Positions 1 to 12,658 of a stretch of DNA of 64,000 nucleotides are shown here, piece after piece. Within the stretch, counting starts at the first letter, position 1. Each line of letters starts with the position of its first letter. The stretch lies in contig CM070904.1 of NCBI GenBank assembly GCA_036417435.1, positions 58,055,908-58,119,907 of the forward strand. The letters are read 5' to 3'. Source of the stretch: Inia geoffrensis (taxonomy: Eukaryota; Chordata; Mammalia; Artiodactyla; Iniidae). Under the pieces are notes generated by a model. It was not told the DNA's origin and did no database searches. It was given only the letters and a program-made list of their open reading frames with translations. Made by a program: the position numbers and the translations under genes.

Positions 1-2345
1 TTGAAGTGTACCGTTGTCCATTCTACCCTTTATCAGCTTCACATGTACGGTTCTAAGGTAAACATGCAATCATACACTTTGAAATTTTGATCTTGAATCT
101 TGACAGCACATTTCCAAAGGTATAACATCTTAATCAAATTTAAAAATAAAACATCCCAGTGCTGAGCTTGGTCGTAAACCTAAAATTATATAACATACAT
201 GTTTTTGTGCTTTGTCAATTACATTTGAAATAGGGGACTGTTTGTTTCAGCCCTTCTAAAAATGAGACGAGGATGAGAAAACAACCTATTTCCTTATTAG
301 GTTCAGAAGTCAAAGGACTCAGCCAGGAGCCGCAGGCTTCAAGAACATAGAAGATTAAGACATATATTGGATTCATGATGGAGGGCAGAAAGTTCATTTT
401 CAAAATAAAACAGAATTTTATTCATATTCCTTTTAAAATTCAGATTGCCATTTGCCAGATGACCTGTGACATGGCAGCAGTGTATTACATTTTCAATGAG
501 CAGTCTGTCTGGGGCTGCTAGTGGGAGAAACTGCTTCCTGGTTTCTAGGTTTTTATTTTTTTAAGTAAGATATTGTTGTCAGAATTTTAGATAGTGCAAA
601 CAGGGGCAAGGTAACATATTTATTTTTAATAAGGAGAAGATGTAGAATAATATAGGCATCAGTATTATGCATGGAATAACCCTGTAAAAAAAAAATCACA
701 ACAGCTCAGGTAAAATGTGTATATGGGACCGTCAAAGATCGGGATGCCAGCATCTCAATGCGAAATAAGAGCAGGCCAAAAACATGAATCTTTATTTAAA
801 AAATAAATACATGTGAATGCCTTTTTAAACAAGTTTTGGTAGAGTGCAAGACAAGCCAGGGACTAGATTTATCCAGCTCACCATCTGTCAAAATTATATT
901 ATAGACGACACATATGCATAGATACAAGACCACTGATTTTCATATATATTAAAACCTGAAACTACTGCAGGATATGAAAACCTACAAACTGTTAAGCCAA
1001 AAGGCTTACATCTAGAACTTTTTTTCCCTCCACATTGTTTTAATTCTATTCTCTTCCTGACCACATTCAGGAGAAATGGACATGTAGTCAATGGAAATAT
1101 ATAAAAATTAAATTTCATTTAGGAAAAATCAAAATAGAAACTTTAGAAAATATGAAAGTAAGAGAAAGGATGTGCCCTTTATTTTTGGAGCTGCTTTTGT
1201 GGGTGAATATACACAGTTAATATCTTACATTGTAGAAAAGAGGTTTTAAGATGAGGTTGAGGACAATTTAATGTCAGATAAACAAAGGTGATGCCTGTCA
1301 AAGTAGAAAACTAGCAATAATGAGACATGTTACTCATCATGTAACAAACATGTTACAGAGCTGTTTATATTTCACCCTTGAGCATAGCTTTGTGTTATGT
1401 TACTACCGTGTGTTATTTCTGTTAACCTCTCAAATGAGAAACAAAGGGCAACAAACACACCAGTTTTGACTGCTTTGGCACCATACTTTTCAAGTGGAAT
1501 GAGGGAAGGAGAGAACTCTTAACCTCATACTTACTTTGAACAAATAATGTTTATATATTTTTCTCATATATTGATTAGAATAATATGTTTACCTGGTAGC
1601 AAGTATTGGCTTTAAGCCATTTGCTGTATTTAAATAAATGATTGGTTTGTAAGTACAGCTCTGAAAGCTTTTTTTTTGTCCCTGGAGATGATATTGTGAA
1701 ATCATATCCTTCAATAATAATTGTTTGAACAACAACACAAAAAACCAACATAACTTCTTATTGAACTAGATAATTATCTCTTCTTATCAATAACACAAAC
1801 TTTCCATATTATACAAATTAGTCTCAATACTCATTTTTATTAAATAAATATTTTCAGGTAAAAACCTTGAAATTTTGTTATTTTTAAAAAATGACAGCAG
1901 AAGTAAATTAAATGACAGTGGATTTCACTTTAAGAACAGATGTTCTATAAACAGATAATTTCTATTATAATTTAAAACTCATGATAGGAAAGGAAGAGAA
2001 AATTAGATATCCTTCTTAGGCTCTTCCCAAATGTGTTTGCACATTAATCACTGCAATTATGATCCATGATGTCTCAATGTCCTTCCAACTTCTTAATGGA
2101 CAATCTCCAAAGAAAAGTTCATATCATTCTTTTTTTTTGTAGTTTTAATTTAAATTAGGTAAACATTGTCTCTCCATGAAATGTTTAAATACCCATGATT
2201 TTAGACATTACATTTTGTGTGTGGTTTTGTAGCCAACGGGAAAACTGAAGAAATGATTTTATTGTAAGCTTTGTTTTATTTTAATTGTTAAAATACATTT
2301 TGAAGTGCACACAATCTCCATAATATTCAAAACAAGAGGAAAATC
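1..2345. other. AT-rich unique DNA, no gene seen
   Basis: No reading frame resembling a known protein, no RNA gene and no repeat that I can name. The short open frames here (up to about 90 codons) have low-complexity or random composition and are expected by chance. Confidence 0.6.
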
Positions 2346-2360
2346 TTTTGATTCTCCTAC

Positions 2361-2460
2361 AAGAAAGGAAGGAAGAAAGAAAAGAAGGCAGAGATAAAGA
2401 AGGAAGGAAGGAAGGAGGGGAGGGAGGAAGGAGTAAACAAATGAAGGAAGAAAAGAGAAT
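2361..2460. repeat. Purine-rich GGAA/GAAA simple repeat
   Basis: An imperfect run of GGAA, GAAA and GGGA units with almost no pyrimidines on the plus strand. It is a diverged microsatellite. Confidence 0.85.
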
Positions 2461-2559
2461 CCTTAAACCAATAAATTCTAAATGCAGTAGAAGTACTTTG
2501 GAATAATATGATTTGCACGTGTTGTATGTCAAATTATACACTTTTTCCTCACACACATT

Positions 2560-3480
2560 TCACAGTACCAAAAGCCTGCAAATCCTGATACTCTGGCTTT
2601 GTCTATGCCATTTATTAGTCCAGTCTGCCTAGACAGTGCTATTGAACAGATTTCATTACATAGCGTGGAAAATGACTGTCAAAATTGATGAAATTAGTAT
2701 CTTTTGAGCTATAATGTGCTTGGCATATGTCGCTAGGAATGTTTTCCAGTAGCTCACACAAGCACCAAACAAAATTTTGAGTTTCTTCCTATTGACTAGC
2801 AATAGACTGATTTATTTTAAATTATTTTTTAAAAAGTTTTGAGCCAGTGACTTAACCAGTTGAACCCCAAACAGAAAATAGGCACCGAATTTTGCAATAC
2901 AATGGGATTGAGATTGCTTCTTCACTGAGCTAATTCTCCCAGAATCCACTGTTCATCTCATCACTCCTTATAAAATACAGAATCCTTAATTGGTCTGTGC
3001 TTCTCCAACATGTTTTTAATGAAAACGCAGCACATAACTCTTAGTTTGTTGGCTGCCAGAGCCCAATTTACAAAAGTGAGAGTGCGAGATAAGAAAAGAG
3101 TACATCTGCAGAGCAGGCTGCGCAATGAATCACACGGTGCCAGAGTTGAGTAGAATATAATTGAGTCCAACATCTCTGAGCACTTTCACCATAATTAATG
3201 ATAATCTGTAACAGAGGAATCTGAGATTCCAGTTCAGAGAACTGTTTAATTAGGCCAAGTAATGAAAGCAGAAGCAGTACAAGAATATGGCCTGTCTCAT
3301 GATTAATGATTCATGCTACTGAACACAAAAGTGCCGCACTGTTAACTCTAACGGATGCTGCATCTCTCTGGCATTTACAAAATAGTGAAATGCATGCAGT
3401 TTTGTATTTTAAAGATGTAACTGGCAGTATCCTTTTCTGAGCTATTTACATGATAAATATGGTTCCAAAGGTAACTGTCT
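2560..3480. other. Repeat-poor block, candidate conserved non-coding element
   Basis: No interspersed repeat is recognisable here, although most surrounding kilobases show fossils. The block is rich in ATTA/TAAT cores of the homeodomain type (for example around 2988, 3190-3200, 3247 and 3300-3310) and has more mixed composition than its flanks. Such traits are common in developmental enhancers of gene deserts, but conservation cannot be tested from one sequence. The call is inference. Confidence 0.3.
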
Positions 3481-4920
3481 TCTTCACAGGTTCTTTGCTC
3501 TGGGGTAGTTTAAGATAAATATGGTATCTGTCTCCACATCAGTATTAAGGTAAGTGTTGTTCCAACACAGGATAATTAACACTTTCTCTTTCACTTTCCA
3601 AGTTAGTAAAACATTATTTTCCATCTTACTTTTTTGTTATTTTAAAAGCATGTCTTTTATTGACCAAATCGTACATCTTAATATTTACATATACACCTCA
3701 CTCATTAATAACACAATAAAGAAAAAATAGGATCAAGATAAAATCTAAGATACAGAAAAAATAAAACATGTTTGACAGTTATTATTTTAGGGGGTCAGAG
3801 TGTAAAAATGTCTTCTCAATGTACAGCAATTTAACACTGGGATTGCCCTGTGAGTATAGGAGACAAAAGAAAAAATGGTTTGCCCAAGGCTTTGATTCAC
3901 AAACCAGCAAATTATATAGGTTTTATGTGGCTACTCACTATGTTTTTTAATAACATAAGGAGTAGTACTTCTTAGGATTGCAGAATTGCATCGTACATAT
4001 GCAGGTACTGTGATAAGACAACTTCCATAATAAAACATGCATATTCTGTTCTCAAAAAAATTAGGTCTCTTTAGGTAACTGCTGCAGAAGCTTCTGTGAT
4101 TCAGCACCTACTGAGATTTAGACTAATTCAGAGGACACCTCATCTGTTATATGGATTCAAAGAAAAGATTTCTGGATTCTCCATTCTCCTTACCCTGCTT
4201 CCAATACTTGTGGAAACTTAGTTAATCACAACAGTGCAACTCATGCTTGACATCCAGATCTCTCCTGTTGGTCCAAATAGAATATGTGATCTCAGAAGCA
4301 GTGGAATTCCAGGGTTGCCAATAAGCTTGGATCCCTGTAAACCTGGGACAACTGGCAGAGATGCGAAATTTCAATGATTGCTTTCAAGTAGGCTAAAACA
4401 AAATCTCTGATGTCTACAGCTTTTTCATGCAATCTAAAGAGGAGTTGATCTCCCAGGAATGTTTTCAAGAAAATAGTAGTACAACACATGTAAATGGAAC
4501 AATTTTTTATTAGGCATTAAAGAACCATACATTATTCAAAAATTTCAGAATACATATTGAATTCTTTGTCTGAATCTTACTACACACACTTTAAAAAAGG
4601 TCAAATAAATTTCTCTTAGCTACCTCTGTAAATATCTGGGTGGACTTTATACATGAAATGATCATTTTCTACTATAATCATAGATGATAAATGCATCATA
4701 TACAAGAAATAATTTTTTTTTCAAGCAATCCATTTAATCAAATTCTTTTAAAGGGATTTGCACATATTCCTTAGCTAGTTTGATAAATTTTATATATTGA
4801 AATTGTTTGCGAATCAACTATTGTTGGTACATGGATTGTAGAAGATAAAAAGAGAAAGTGGGCATCATTATGTGGGAGGTTCTCAAAGGAAGAAACCACC
4901 TACCAATTATTTTACAGTGA
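3481..4920. other. Unique AT-rich DNA, no gene seen
   Basis: Nothing assignable. Short open frames at 3768-3950 and 4292-4489 show no protein family signature. Confidence 0.5.
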
Positions 4921-4924
4921 ATAA

Positions 4925-5105
4925 AAATAGCTAATGTTTTTAAGGCAATTTCTATGTTCCAGACACTGATCTTCACAATTTCATATGTTATTTGTTCTTT
5001 GCAACAAATAAACTAATGAAAAAGTTACTATAATTATACAAACGTGAAACATGAGAAGAAAGCTTAAACAATGACTTGGCTAAGATTAGTTTATCAGCAT
5101 ATTAC
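4925..5105 (-). repeat. MIR SINE fragment
   Basis: In reverse complement this follows the MIR core and 3' part: a 'tgacttggctaag' stretch equals the usual 'taacttgcccaag', and 'ttccagacactgatctt' equals the usual 'gtgccaggcactgttct'. It is diverged, as expected for an ancient mammalian MIR. Confidence 0.55.
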
Positions 5106-5544
5106 AGAAAAAAAATATCAATATTATAACATCACATTTATATTTCTCATGTAAAAGAAGACCAGAGCTGCCATGGTAACTTCAAAGTGTCATCAGAAGT
5201 CAGAATTCCCTCTTTCCACGCTGCCTTACTCAGCAGATGACCACATAATCAGAGCTAACTGGTAAAGTTTCAGCTACTACATTTATCTTCCAACCAGTGT
5301 GAAAAGTGAGGAAGGAAGAAAAGGATTTGTCCCATTCTCTTAAGAAGGCTTTCAATAAATTCCATGCTGCTTTTCTCCTTAAATCACACAGGCAGGAACC
5401 TAGCCACATGGCCTCATATAACTATAATATAGGCTGGGTAATATAGACTTTAATCTTTGGAGCAATGTGTTAAACTCAACATCAGGTTTGCATCATTAAG
5501 AAGACTGGAAAAATAGACTTAAGAGTCATCTGGTATTCTCTAGC
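5106..5544. other. Unique DNA, no gene seen
   Basis: No recognisable coding, RNA or repeat feature. Confidence 0.45.
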
Positions 5545-5655
5545 ACATCGAGGTTTAGTGACTTACTACTTGCTTGTCATGCAGCTGTTAAATGGTAGAG
5601 CCTAAATTTGAAGACAAACCTGTTTGAATCAAACGCCATATTCTTAACTATTATC
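5545..5655 (-). repeat. MIR SINE fragment
   Basis: The segment with 'agctgttaaatggtagagcc' followed by 'ttcttaacta' matches the inverted MIR pattern 'agctagtaagtggcagagcc ... ctcttaacca'. It is a short, diverged fragment. Confidence 0.55.
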
Positions 5656-6260
5656 ATGTATACATAGTGCCTTATATCATATACATAGTAGCTTCTTGAT
5701 AAAGACTAGTTGATTTTTATTAATTTCAGCTTAATGATAATTGATAGAAAATTATATTATTTTATTCTAGCTTATATTAAAAACCTGAGTATTTTAACAA
5801 AAGTAAAATATAATCTGTTCAGTCCTTCAAATACCATTTGAAGGTATCATGTGTAACTCTAAGAAAAATAAGAGGTAGATATGAGGCATGGCCAGTACTA
5901 GCATTAGCTACTGGCAATATATTTCTATTTTTAAATCCGAAATCTCCTTGAAGATTTTTTTTATAAGTGGACAAACAAGTATCCTGAAAGTTTTGAGACT
6001 AATGCTTTTACTTATGTATGTGGAGACAATGACAACTTCATAATAACACACACCTGGGATAATTTTAATATGTCATTGGGAATAAAATTTCAGAGATGTT
6101 GAATATGAAAAATATGCATAGAAGAAACACTAGAGTATACTCATTGAAACGAAGAATGCAGGGGATGGATTAAAATAAATCCAATGGGTGGGTTAAAATA
6201 TATACAAATTGAAAGAAAATAGCAAATTGAATAATTGATCTGAGGAAATAAAACAGAATC
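5656..6260. other. Unique AT-rich DNA, no gene seen
   Basis: Nothing assignable in this stretch. Confidence 0.4.
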
Positions 6261-6269
6261 CAGATAAAA

Positions 6270-6720
6270 TGAAAGAAAATATGAGAGAGTAAGAGCGTGG
6301 GAAGTAGAATGAGAAAATCCACTATTATATTTCTTATGAATTATAGAAAGAGAAGATGACAAATTGAGAAGATACATTGAAAGAAATAATGATTATGAAT
6401 TTTCCAAACTGTAAACCAGCAAAAAAGATGAGTTTTCAGGTCCAGAAAGCTCACTGAGCACTGAGATGGACAACTTAAACACAAAACAAAACCCCAGTTT
6501 CATTGTAATAGAATTTCTAATTCTAAAGGCAAAGGGAAAATTACAAAACAATCAGGGAGAAAATATAAATAATAATTTGGATGACAATGAATGTCTCCTT
6601 GCAGCAACAAATAGCAAGGGTGAACGCAATAGTATCATTAAAATTTGCTGTGTAAATAACTCTCAACTTATATCTCTATCCCTAAACTGCTTATTGACAA
6701 TATCATGCAAATGAATACTG
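6270..6720 (+). pseudogene. Old L1 ORF1 remnant
   Basis: The plus strand shows the wording of a decayed L1 ORF1 C-terminal part: gamma-shaped runs such as 'ccagaaagctcactgagcac', 'ttctaaaggcaaagggaaaa' and 'gggtgaacgcaatagtatca' align by eye with mammalian L1M ORF1 (AAxxKxKEKILxAA and the following region). Reading frame is lost to stops and indels; an 82-codon open piece at 6466-6714 is a leftover. With the ORF2 pieces downstream it forms one ancient, internally deleted L1. The subfamily cannot be fixed by eye. Confidence 0.5.
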
Positions 6721-7109
6721 GAAGACTTTATCAGTTACATAAAATAGATTAAAAATAAAAATACTAAGATATACTTCAGACAGAAGGAAATTGAAACTAG
6801 GAGAAAAAGTGGATGCAAAGAACAATAAGAAGAAAAAAATTAATATACTGGTTAAAGTAGGAAGTATGAAATGTCAAACAACAAAAGTAGTTCTGGCTTC
6901 TACCCAGAGTAGGGAAAGATGGAAAGAGTGTATCTTTCAATTTAATCAAAAGGAAAATCCAGTTAATCTGCAAAATCACTTTTGTTGGACCTATTAGAGA
7001 ACTGAAGTCTCAAGGCAACCACCTTTTCTGAAAACTAAAGAAAGAGAGTTTCCTTCATGGAGAGATGGGGCATGAACACTGCAAAGAGTCAGATGAAACT
7101 TCTTCTCAA

Positions 7110-7800
7110 GTCTAGAAATCATTAACAGAAATATATTGAGAAAGTCCTAAAATATTTGGAAATTAAAGGACAGGCTTCTTTAAAATAAAAACATGGATTA
7201 AAGATGAAGTTACAGGGAAAGTAGAAAATATTTTGAATAGAATATAAATTAAAACAAAACATATCAAAATTTATGGGAGGCAGTTGAAGCAGTGCTTAGT
7301 AGAAAAATTAAGTAAATTAAATGTTATAACTATAATTATATACACATATATATTCTATAGCATAGAAATATAATACATATTAATTTATACTAAATGTAAA
7401 ATTATATAATTAGTATAAATAAAAATGAATTATAAAAGAGGGAGATTTTAAATCAGTGATCTAAGATTCCACCTTAAGAAACTAGAAACAAATTATATTA
7501 AACACAAAGCAAGCAGAAGCAAGAAAATAATTAAAATACTATTATATATCAATGAAATTGATAACAAAAATTCAAGACAATACAATCAAATCAAAATCTA
7601 GCTGTTGACAAGAACCATAAATTTGATAGCACACACAAAAAAATGAAATGTTTAGATATAAATCTCATAAAATATGTGCAAGATTTGTATGCTAAAACAC
7701 TCATTAAAGAAGTTAAAGAATACCAAATAAGTGGAAATAAATTGTGTTTATGGATGAAATGGTTCAATATTGTCAAGATGTCATTTCTCTCCAAATTGAT
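7110..7800 (+). pseudogene. Old L1 ORF2 remnants
   Basis: Bases 7110-7610 follow the linker region after the endonuclease domain of an old L1 ORF2 ('aaaatatttggaaattaaa', 'gcagtgcttagtagaaaaat', 'ccaccttaagaaactagaaa', 'aaagcaagcagaagcaagaa'). Bases 7625-7800 then jump to the post-RT region ('atttgtatgctaaaacactc', 'ttcaatattgtcaagatgtc'), so the RT catalytic part is deleted. An AT-rich insert lies at about 7325-7440. No intact frame remains. Confidence 0.7.
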
Positions 7801-7814
7801 AGCAATGTGCTTTT

Positions 7815-7915
7815 CTCTATTAGACTATAAGCTTTTCAAGGGCAGGGTAATGTCTAATTTAACTTCATAGCCTTGCACATTTGGCTGTCAGAAAACTTTT
7901 TGAATTAATTTAGGA
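7815..7915 (+). repeat. L2 LINE 3' end fragment
   Basis: The stretch 'gactataagcttttcaaggg' continuing to 'tttttgaattaatttaggaatg' follows the L2 3' terminal pattern 'gaatgtaagctccatgaggg ... tgttgaatgaatgaatg'. Confidence 0.55.
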
Positions 7916-8309
7916 ATGCAGCAACATAATCAGTGCCAAGACATTTATAGTATTAGATCATTAATGTAGTGAAACAATCTCATGATTACATGCCCTTGTC
8001 TTTTACAGAAATTGTACTTATTTTTTTAAGTGTGATGGAATCATAAATGTGAAGGAAGATACATGTAGGCGTAGCAATTTTTCCTTATATTTACGATTAA
8101 AATATAATTATCTAATCAGTGGAAAACAGCATAGTGAATAGGTATGGAGCACAAATTGTAATGAAGCTAGAATTCAATTAGTATTTCTAAGATTTTAGAT
8201 TTTTTTCAGCAATGTAACATAATTGACATCTATAGACTAACAGCAATTTCATGTCAAGCTTGTTTGAATTTTTCTGAATCTATTTCAAAATATATTTTCT
8301 TTTATGTTT

Positions 8310-8560
8310 ATGTTCTGAAAGGGGAGACAGAGAATTAATAAATAAGTAATATAATGATGGATACTAATAAGTGTTATGAAGTGACAAATACCAGGACAAG
8401 GAGAAAATAAATGATGTAGGTGTATTTAAGAGGGTATTCTGAGAAGACTTCTCTGAGGACATGACATTTGTGAATAGATTTGACACACAAGAGAGCATTC
8501 ATGGAGAGAGTAACAGAAATCAGACATGAGAAGTAGTCAGGACACTGCCCCTGGAGGAAC
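8310..8560 (-). repeat. L2 LINE fragment, inverted
   Basis: The plus strand reads 'ggggagacagagaattaata', 'taataagtgttatgaagtga' and 'gacttctctgaggacatgac', the usual inverted L2 wording ('gggagacagacaataaataa', 'gataagtgctatgaag', 'gcctctctgaggaggtgaca'). Confidence 0.65.
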
Positions 8561-8629
8561 TTGCAGACCAAGGTCCGATGAGAAGCCAGTTTGGGTTTTG
8601 AGCATAAGCACAATACATTGTTAGCCTTT

Positions 8630-9340
8630 CAAAATACATCCAGACATTTCTAATCACCTCCATGACTGACATTCTGGTCTAGACCATCATGGACTCTTGC
8701 CTGAATTCTTTCAATACCCTCCCGACTGGTCTAACTGTACTCTTGTTCCTCTATAGTTGATTCATAATACAAAACCCAGTGATCCTTTTAAAACCTAAGT
8801 GAGATTGTGTCATTGTTGTTGCTTAAAGCTATGGATGCTTTCTCATGACTTTTCATAGTAAAACTACAAGTCTTCCAAGGCCCACAAGATCCTACATGAC
8901 TAATCCCTGTTTAGTCCACACTTACTCTCTTACTGGCTATCTTCCCTGCTTTCTGTCCTGGAAATCACAAATGCATTCTTGCTTCAGGGCCTCTGTGTAT
9001 GCTTTTCTCTGAGCCTATGACGATTTTTCCTGAGAAATGCTTGGTTCACGCTCACAAGCCCTCCTTTTCTGCTCAGAGGTTATTGATCTCTGAGTCCTTC
9101 CCTGATTATTCTCTATAAAATAAAACCCCCGCCCTCTACTGCAGCGCTTTCTAATCCCTTTATCTTCATTTATTTTTCTTCGTAACACGATCTGACAATT
9201 TTTTTTCTTATAAATATATCCACTTAAGAAATGCTTATTGAACTCTGAGAATGTGTGAGTTTCTGTGTTTCCTCTTGAAACCAAGACGAAAGATTAAGAA
9301 TATTGCCCAGCTTTTAGTACAGTGCCTTACATAGAGTATG
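8630..9340 (+). repeat. L2 LINE 3' region
   Basis: The order of motifs is that of the L2 ORF end and 3' UTR: 'ccctcccgactggtctaact', 'cagtgatccttttaaaacct', 'aagtcttccaaggcccacaa', 'cttgcttcagggcctctgtg', 'gaaatgcttggttcacgctc', 'cttccctgattattctctat'. It is decayed, with no open frame. Confidence 0.8.
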
Positions 9341-9349
9341 ATTTGAATT

Positions 9350-9905
9350 TAGAAATATTGTATGAATATCTTGTTTAAAAGAGACAAAAATAGAGTTTAA
9401 ATAAAACTCTAAGCTAAAGATAAAAACCTAATTAAAAGTGTCATTTTTTTCTCATGGTAATTATTATTTACCTTTTAATTTTTTTAAAAGAAACTTACCT
9501 CAGGATTACTTTTGAAAAAGCACACAGTACAGTCGAATCTGCTCAAAAACAAGTTTCAAGTATCCTATGAGTTATGTGATGAGAGGCAGTATTTACATAG
9601 TGAGAGGAGTGCCTTTCTAATTCATATTTTATTCTGGGAGAATTAACCTGTGCAAAGGCTTCAGTAAGGAGAGTAGAAGAAAAACACTGGTGTCTTTTTA
9701 CCTCTAGTCAACAAATGCAAATACCACAAACACAAAGTTTCCCTTTTGTTTCATACGTCTGCCTGGTCATTTTCAAATGCAAAAGTCATATTCAGTATAT
9801 TCATTTATGCTCCCAACTTGAGGAAGAAAAAAAATTTTTAATGGCCTTGACAATAGGGGCAATAATATATTTCTTTTACTTGTGTGTGAAATCTGTTGAG
9901 TTCTA
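9350..9905. other. Unique AT-rich DNA, no gene seen
   Basis: Nothing assignable. The 68-codon frame at 9715-9921 runs into a tetranucleotide repeat and shows no family features. Confidence 0.5.
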
Positions 9906-9909
9906 CTAT

Positions 9910-9953
9910 GTATCTATCTAATCATCTATCTATCTATCATCTATCTACCTATC
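9910..9953. repeat. (TATC)n microsatellite
   Basis: About ten TATC/TACC units with a few interruptions. Confidence 0.9.
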
Positions 9954-9954
9954 A

Positions 9955-10820
9955 ATGTGTCTTCTCATAAACTCATTTCCCACACATTAATGCACTGTCT
10001 ATAGTAATCAGTATCAATATTTCATTCATTATTTGGCATTTCATCTCTTATACAAATCAAATTTTATTCAGATAATAAAGTTTTATTTTCCCAGATGTTG
10101 CACAATGATAATTACGTTTAGGAATGGGCTGGATATTTTGTTATGTGCGCTCCTCAGAATGCTGCTGGGTTTATTCTATAAACTATTGTAAGGACCTAAT
10201 GCTACCTTGGTTACTTTCTATCTTATGCCTGATGTCAACAGATCAAATGATTATAAAATTAAAAAGTCGTGAATAATATGGTGATTCTTTTTTATGATGA
10301 ACAGAAATGTATTAGTGATGCATAGATTCCTGGAGTGATCTCCCACTTCTTTTGTCCCAGAGTACACTGAGGTAGAACCAAGGAGTCTTAAAGAGCAAAT
10401 GCAGTATAAAGCTTGGGAAGTGGTCCCAGATGCAGAAAAGGCTTAGTGACATTTCACCATTAGAAATACTCATCCACAGTGAGAAGAAGGACACTGCATC
10501 AATGTTTGTATATAGTCCAGTCATATATTTGACTCTTAATTTCCGGGGTCACCTAATTGTGTTATCAGTTTACCTTGTATTTGTTTATTGTAATTTTATT
10601 TTTTCCAAATATTAAGGTAATAATTCTTATTATGGAAAATTTCAAAAATACAGGAAAATGTAAGGTATAACTACTCTATAACCAATTCCTATCATGAAGT
10701 AATAACAATTGTTAACATATTAGACATTTCCTTTCTTCTGCAGCCACAGTGCCTCCTTGCTATTCCTAGAAGATGTCAAGTATACTTCCTCCTTAGGGTC
10801 TCTGAACTGGAACAGGTTGC
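9955..10820. other. Unique AT-rich DNA, no gene seen
   Basis: No coding or RNA gene is visible. A weak old LINE-like 3' UTR wording occurs near 10620-10700 but is too diverged to call. Confidence 0.45.
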
Positions 10821-10824
10821 ACTT

Positions 10825-11150
10825 TTAAATACAGTGGTCAGGGCAGGCCTTGCTGGAAGGTGACTTCCCAGAGATGAGGAAGTGATATATGTGGCTATCT
10901 GGCAGAAGAAAATTCTAGGCAGAGAGAAGAGCAAATGCAAAGAATAGTGCTTGTTGAAGAAAAGTAAGGAGGCCAGTGTACCTGAAGCACAGGAAGGGGT
11001 GAGGACGACCCAGTAAAGCAATGAGGTTGGAAAGGTGAATTGAAGAAGAGATAAGGTGAGTTGAAGGCCAGTATAAGGAGGTTCGCAGTTACTTTTAGTG
11101 AAATGGGGAGCCACTGAGGGTTATAAGCAAGCATGACAAGAGATTGCACA
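10825..11150 (-). repeat. L2 LINE fragment, inverted
   Basis: The plus strand reads like inverted L2: 'gaaaattctaggcagagaga', 'agcaaatgcaaagaatagtg', 'gtaaggaggccagtgtacct', 'tgaaatggggagccactgag', 'gggttataagcaagcatgac'. The apparent 112-codon and 84-codon minus frames across it are L2 debris, not genes. Confidence 0.75.
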
Positions 11151-11345
11151 CTATTTGTAAAAGAGCATTTATAATATTTTCAAAAGAAACCTTCCTAATG
11201 GTTTTAATGTTTGTTTACTTTTTGTTCTTGGTAAATTCTTTCGTTGCTATTCTAAATCACTATTTCTAGTTTCAGCAGTGTTTATTTTGTTACTAAAAGA
11301 TAATATTGAATTATAAAATTTGTTAATCCAAAAAGACACATCATA

Positions 11346-11424
11346 GACATATATATGTGTGTGTATATTTGTATACATATATGTTTGTGTCTGTGTGTAC
11401 ACACATACAAATATACATACAATG
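11346..11424. repeat. TG/TA and CA mixed dinucleotide repeat
   Basis: Alternating TA and TG runs followed by CA runs; partly self-complementary. Confidence 0.8.
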
Positions 11425-11572
11425 TACATATTAATAAAGATGGGTATACCATGAAGTACAGAACTGTTCCATCTCAAGCTCACAAACTGAAGTTCTGTAT
11501 CTTCTCTAATCTGTTGTACAATTGAATAACTATATATCTAAGATTACTAAAAGTAATATTTATGGGCAAAGA

Positions 11573-11640
11573 TATATTTTATTATATATATGTATATAAT
11601 ATATATCTTATATGTGTAAGATATACATTATTATTATAAT
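11573..11640. repeat. AT-rich palindromic repeat
   Basis: Alternating TATA tracts around 'tatataatatatatc' that can fold on themselves. Confidence 0.7.
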
Positions 11641-11689
11641 TTCCTCATTAAAATTTGATGGTTTTGTTTCTCTAGGGCCTTCACATGAT

Positions 11690-12060
11690 TGATTATTAAT
11701 TATTTTGAATTTTCAGATTTTCTTTTCACTGTGACAAAATTATTTTCATTACATTTCTATATGGTTATTGCTTTCATTAAGAAACTCAACTTTTGAACAT
11801 TTATTTTCTTACCAGTCATCTTATTAAACTCTCTTAGTCTAATAATTGTTCAGTTAATTTACTTTGGTTTGCCCTGATAAGAATTGTATCATCTGTAAAT
11901 AATCATAATACTATTTTCCTTTCTTAATATTATAGCTTTTTCCTTTTCTTTTGGTAGATCTGATATTAAACAATAAATATGGGAATATAAGAAATATAAA
12001 TTTTAATAGGAAATTCACTTATATTTTATCATTACAGGTAATATTATCTGATATGAGCAA
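11690..12060 (-). pseudogene. Old L1 ORF2 remnant (RT region)
   Basis: On the plus strand 'aattgtatcatctgtaaata' followed by T-rich DNA is the inverted L1 pattern around the RT active-site segment ('atcatgtcatctgcaaatag'). The surrounding T-rich wording fits, but stops and indels are numerous and boundaries are uncertain. Confidence 0.45.
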
Positions 12061-12404
12061 ATGTTAAAGAGCTATTGTGCCAAGTGCTAGAAAACCCATG
12101 GTTAAAATAATCTGTTATCTAGAACTTAAACTAGATTACTGATAGCTTTGTAGAGTAATAGCATTTTGTATAAATTAGAAAAGCATTTCAAACATTTCCA
12201 ATAACCTTCTTAGCATGTGTTAAGCGGAGTTAATATTTCTCTCCCTTTGAAATACTGATGTGAAGAATTATACAAATAGCTATCTGAATGTTGGATTATT
12301 CTTTTTAGAAAATAGCACACAGTGATTTCATCATTTTTGATACTTAATATTTTTGATACTTGATATTTTACTATATTATATTTTTGATATTTAGAGTCAG
12401 TAGT

Positions 12405-12655
12405 ATGCAGAAGTTCATAGTTTAAGCCTTAAAGTCAGAAAAATCTGAATTTATATTCCATTTCACTCTTAGTTTAGTCTTATAATCTTAGGCAAGTGTC
12501 CAAACTAGCTAAGCCTTAGTATTTTATGTAATGTGAAGATAATGAAATAACCTACTCTTTCAGATGGTTGAGCATATTAAGTGGTATAATGCATGTAAAT
12601 TACTTAGCATAGATGCCAGCATGCCCAGTAAGTGTATAGTCATAAGTGTGACTGT
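12405..12655 (+). repeat. MIR SINE
   Basis: Plus-strand MIR order: 'aagtcagaaaaatctgaatt', 'aatcttaggcaagtgtccaa', 'gtaatgtgaagataatgaaa', 'taatgcatgtaaattactta' and 'gcccagtaagtgtatag' match MIR body and 3' end in sequence. Confidence 0.7.
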
Positions 12656-12658
12656 CAT

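Noticed and set aside
2361..2460. CRISPR-like or regularly spaced repeats
   Set aside because: Microsatellite units are contiguous; no repeat-spacer arrangement exists anywhere in the window, and the DNA is mammalian.
10776..11114. 112-codon minus frame
   Set aside because: Lies inside an inverted L2 fossil and overlaps another open frame of 84 codons; both are L2 debris.
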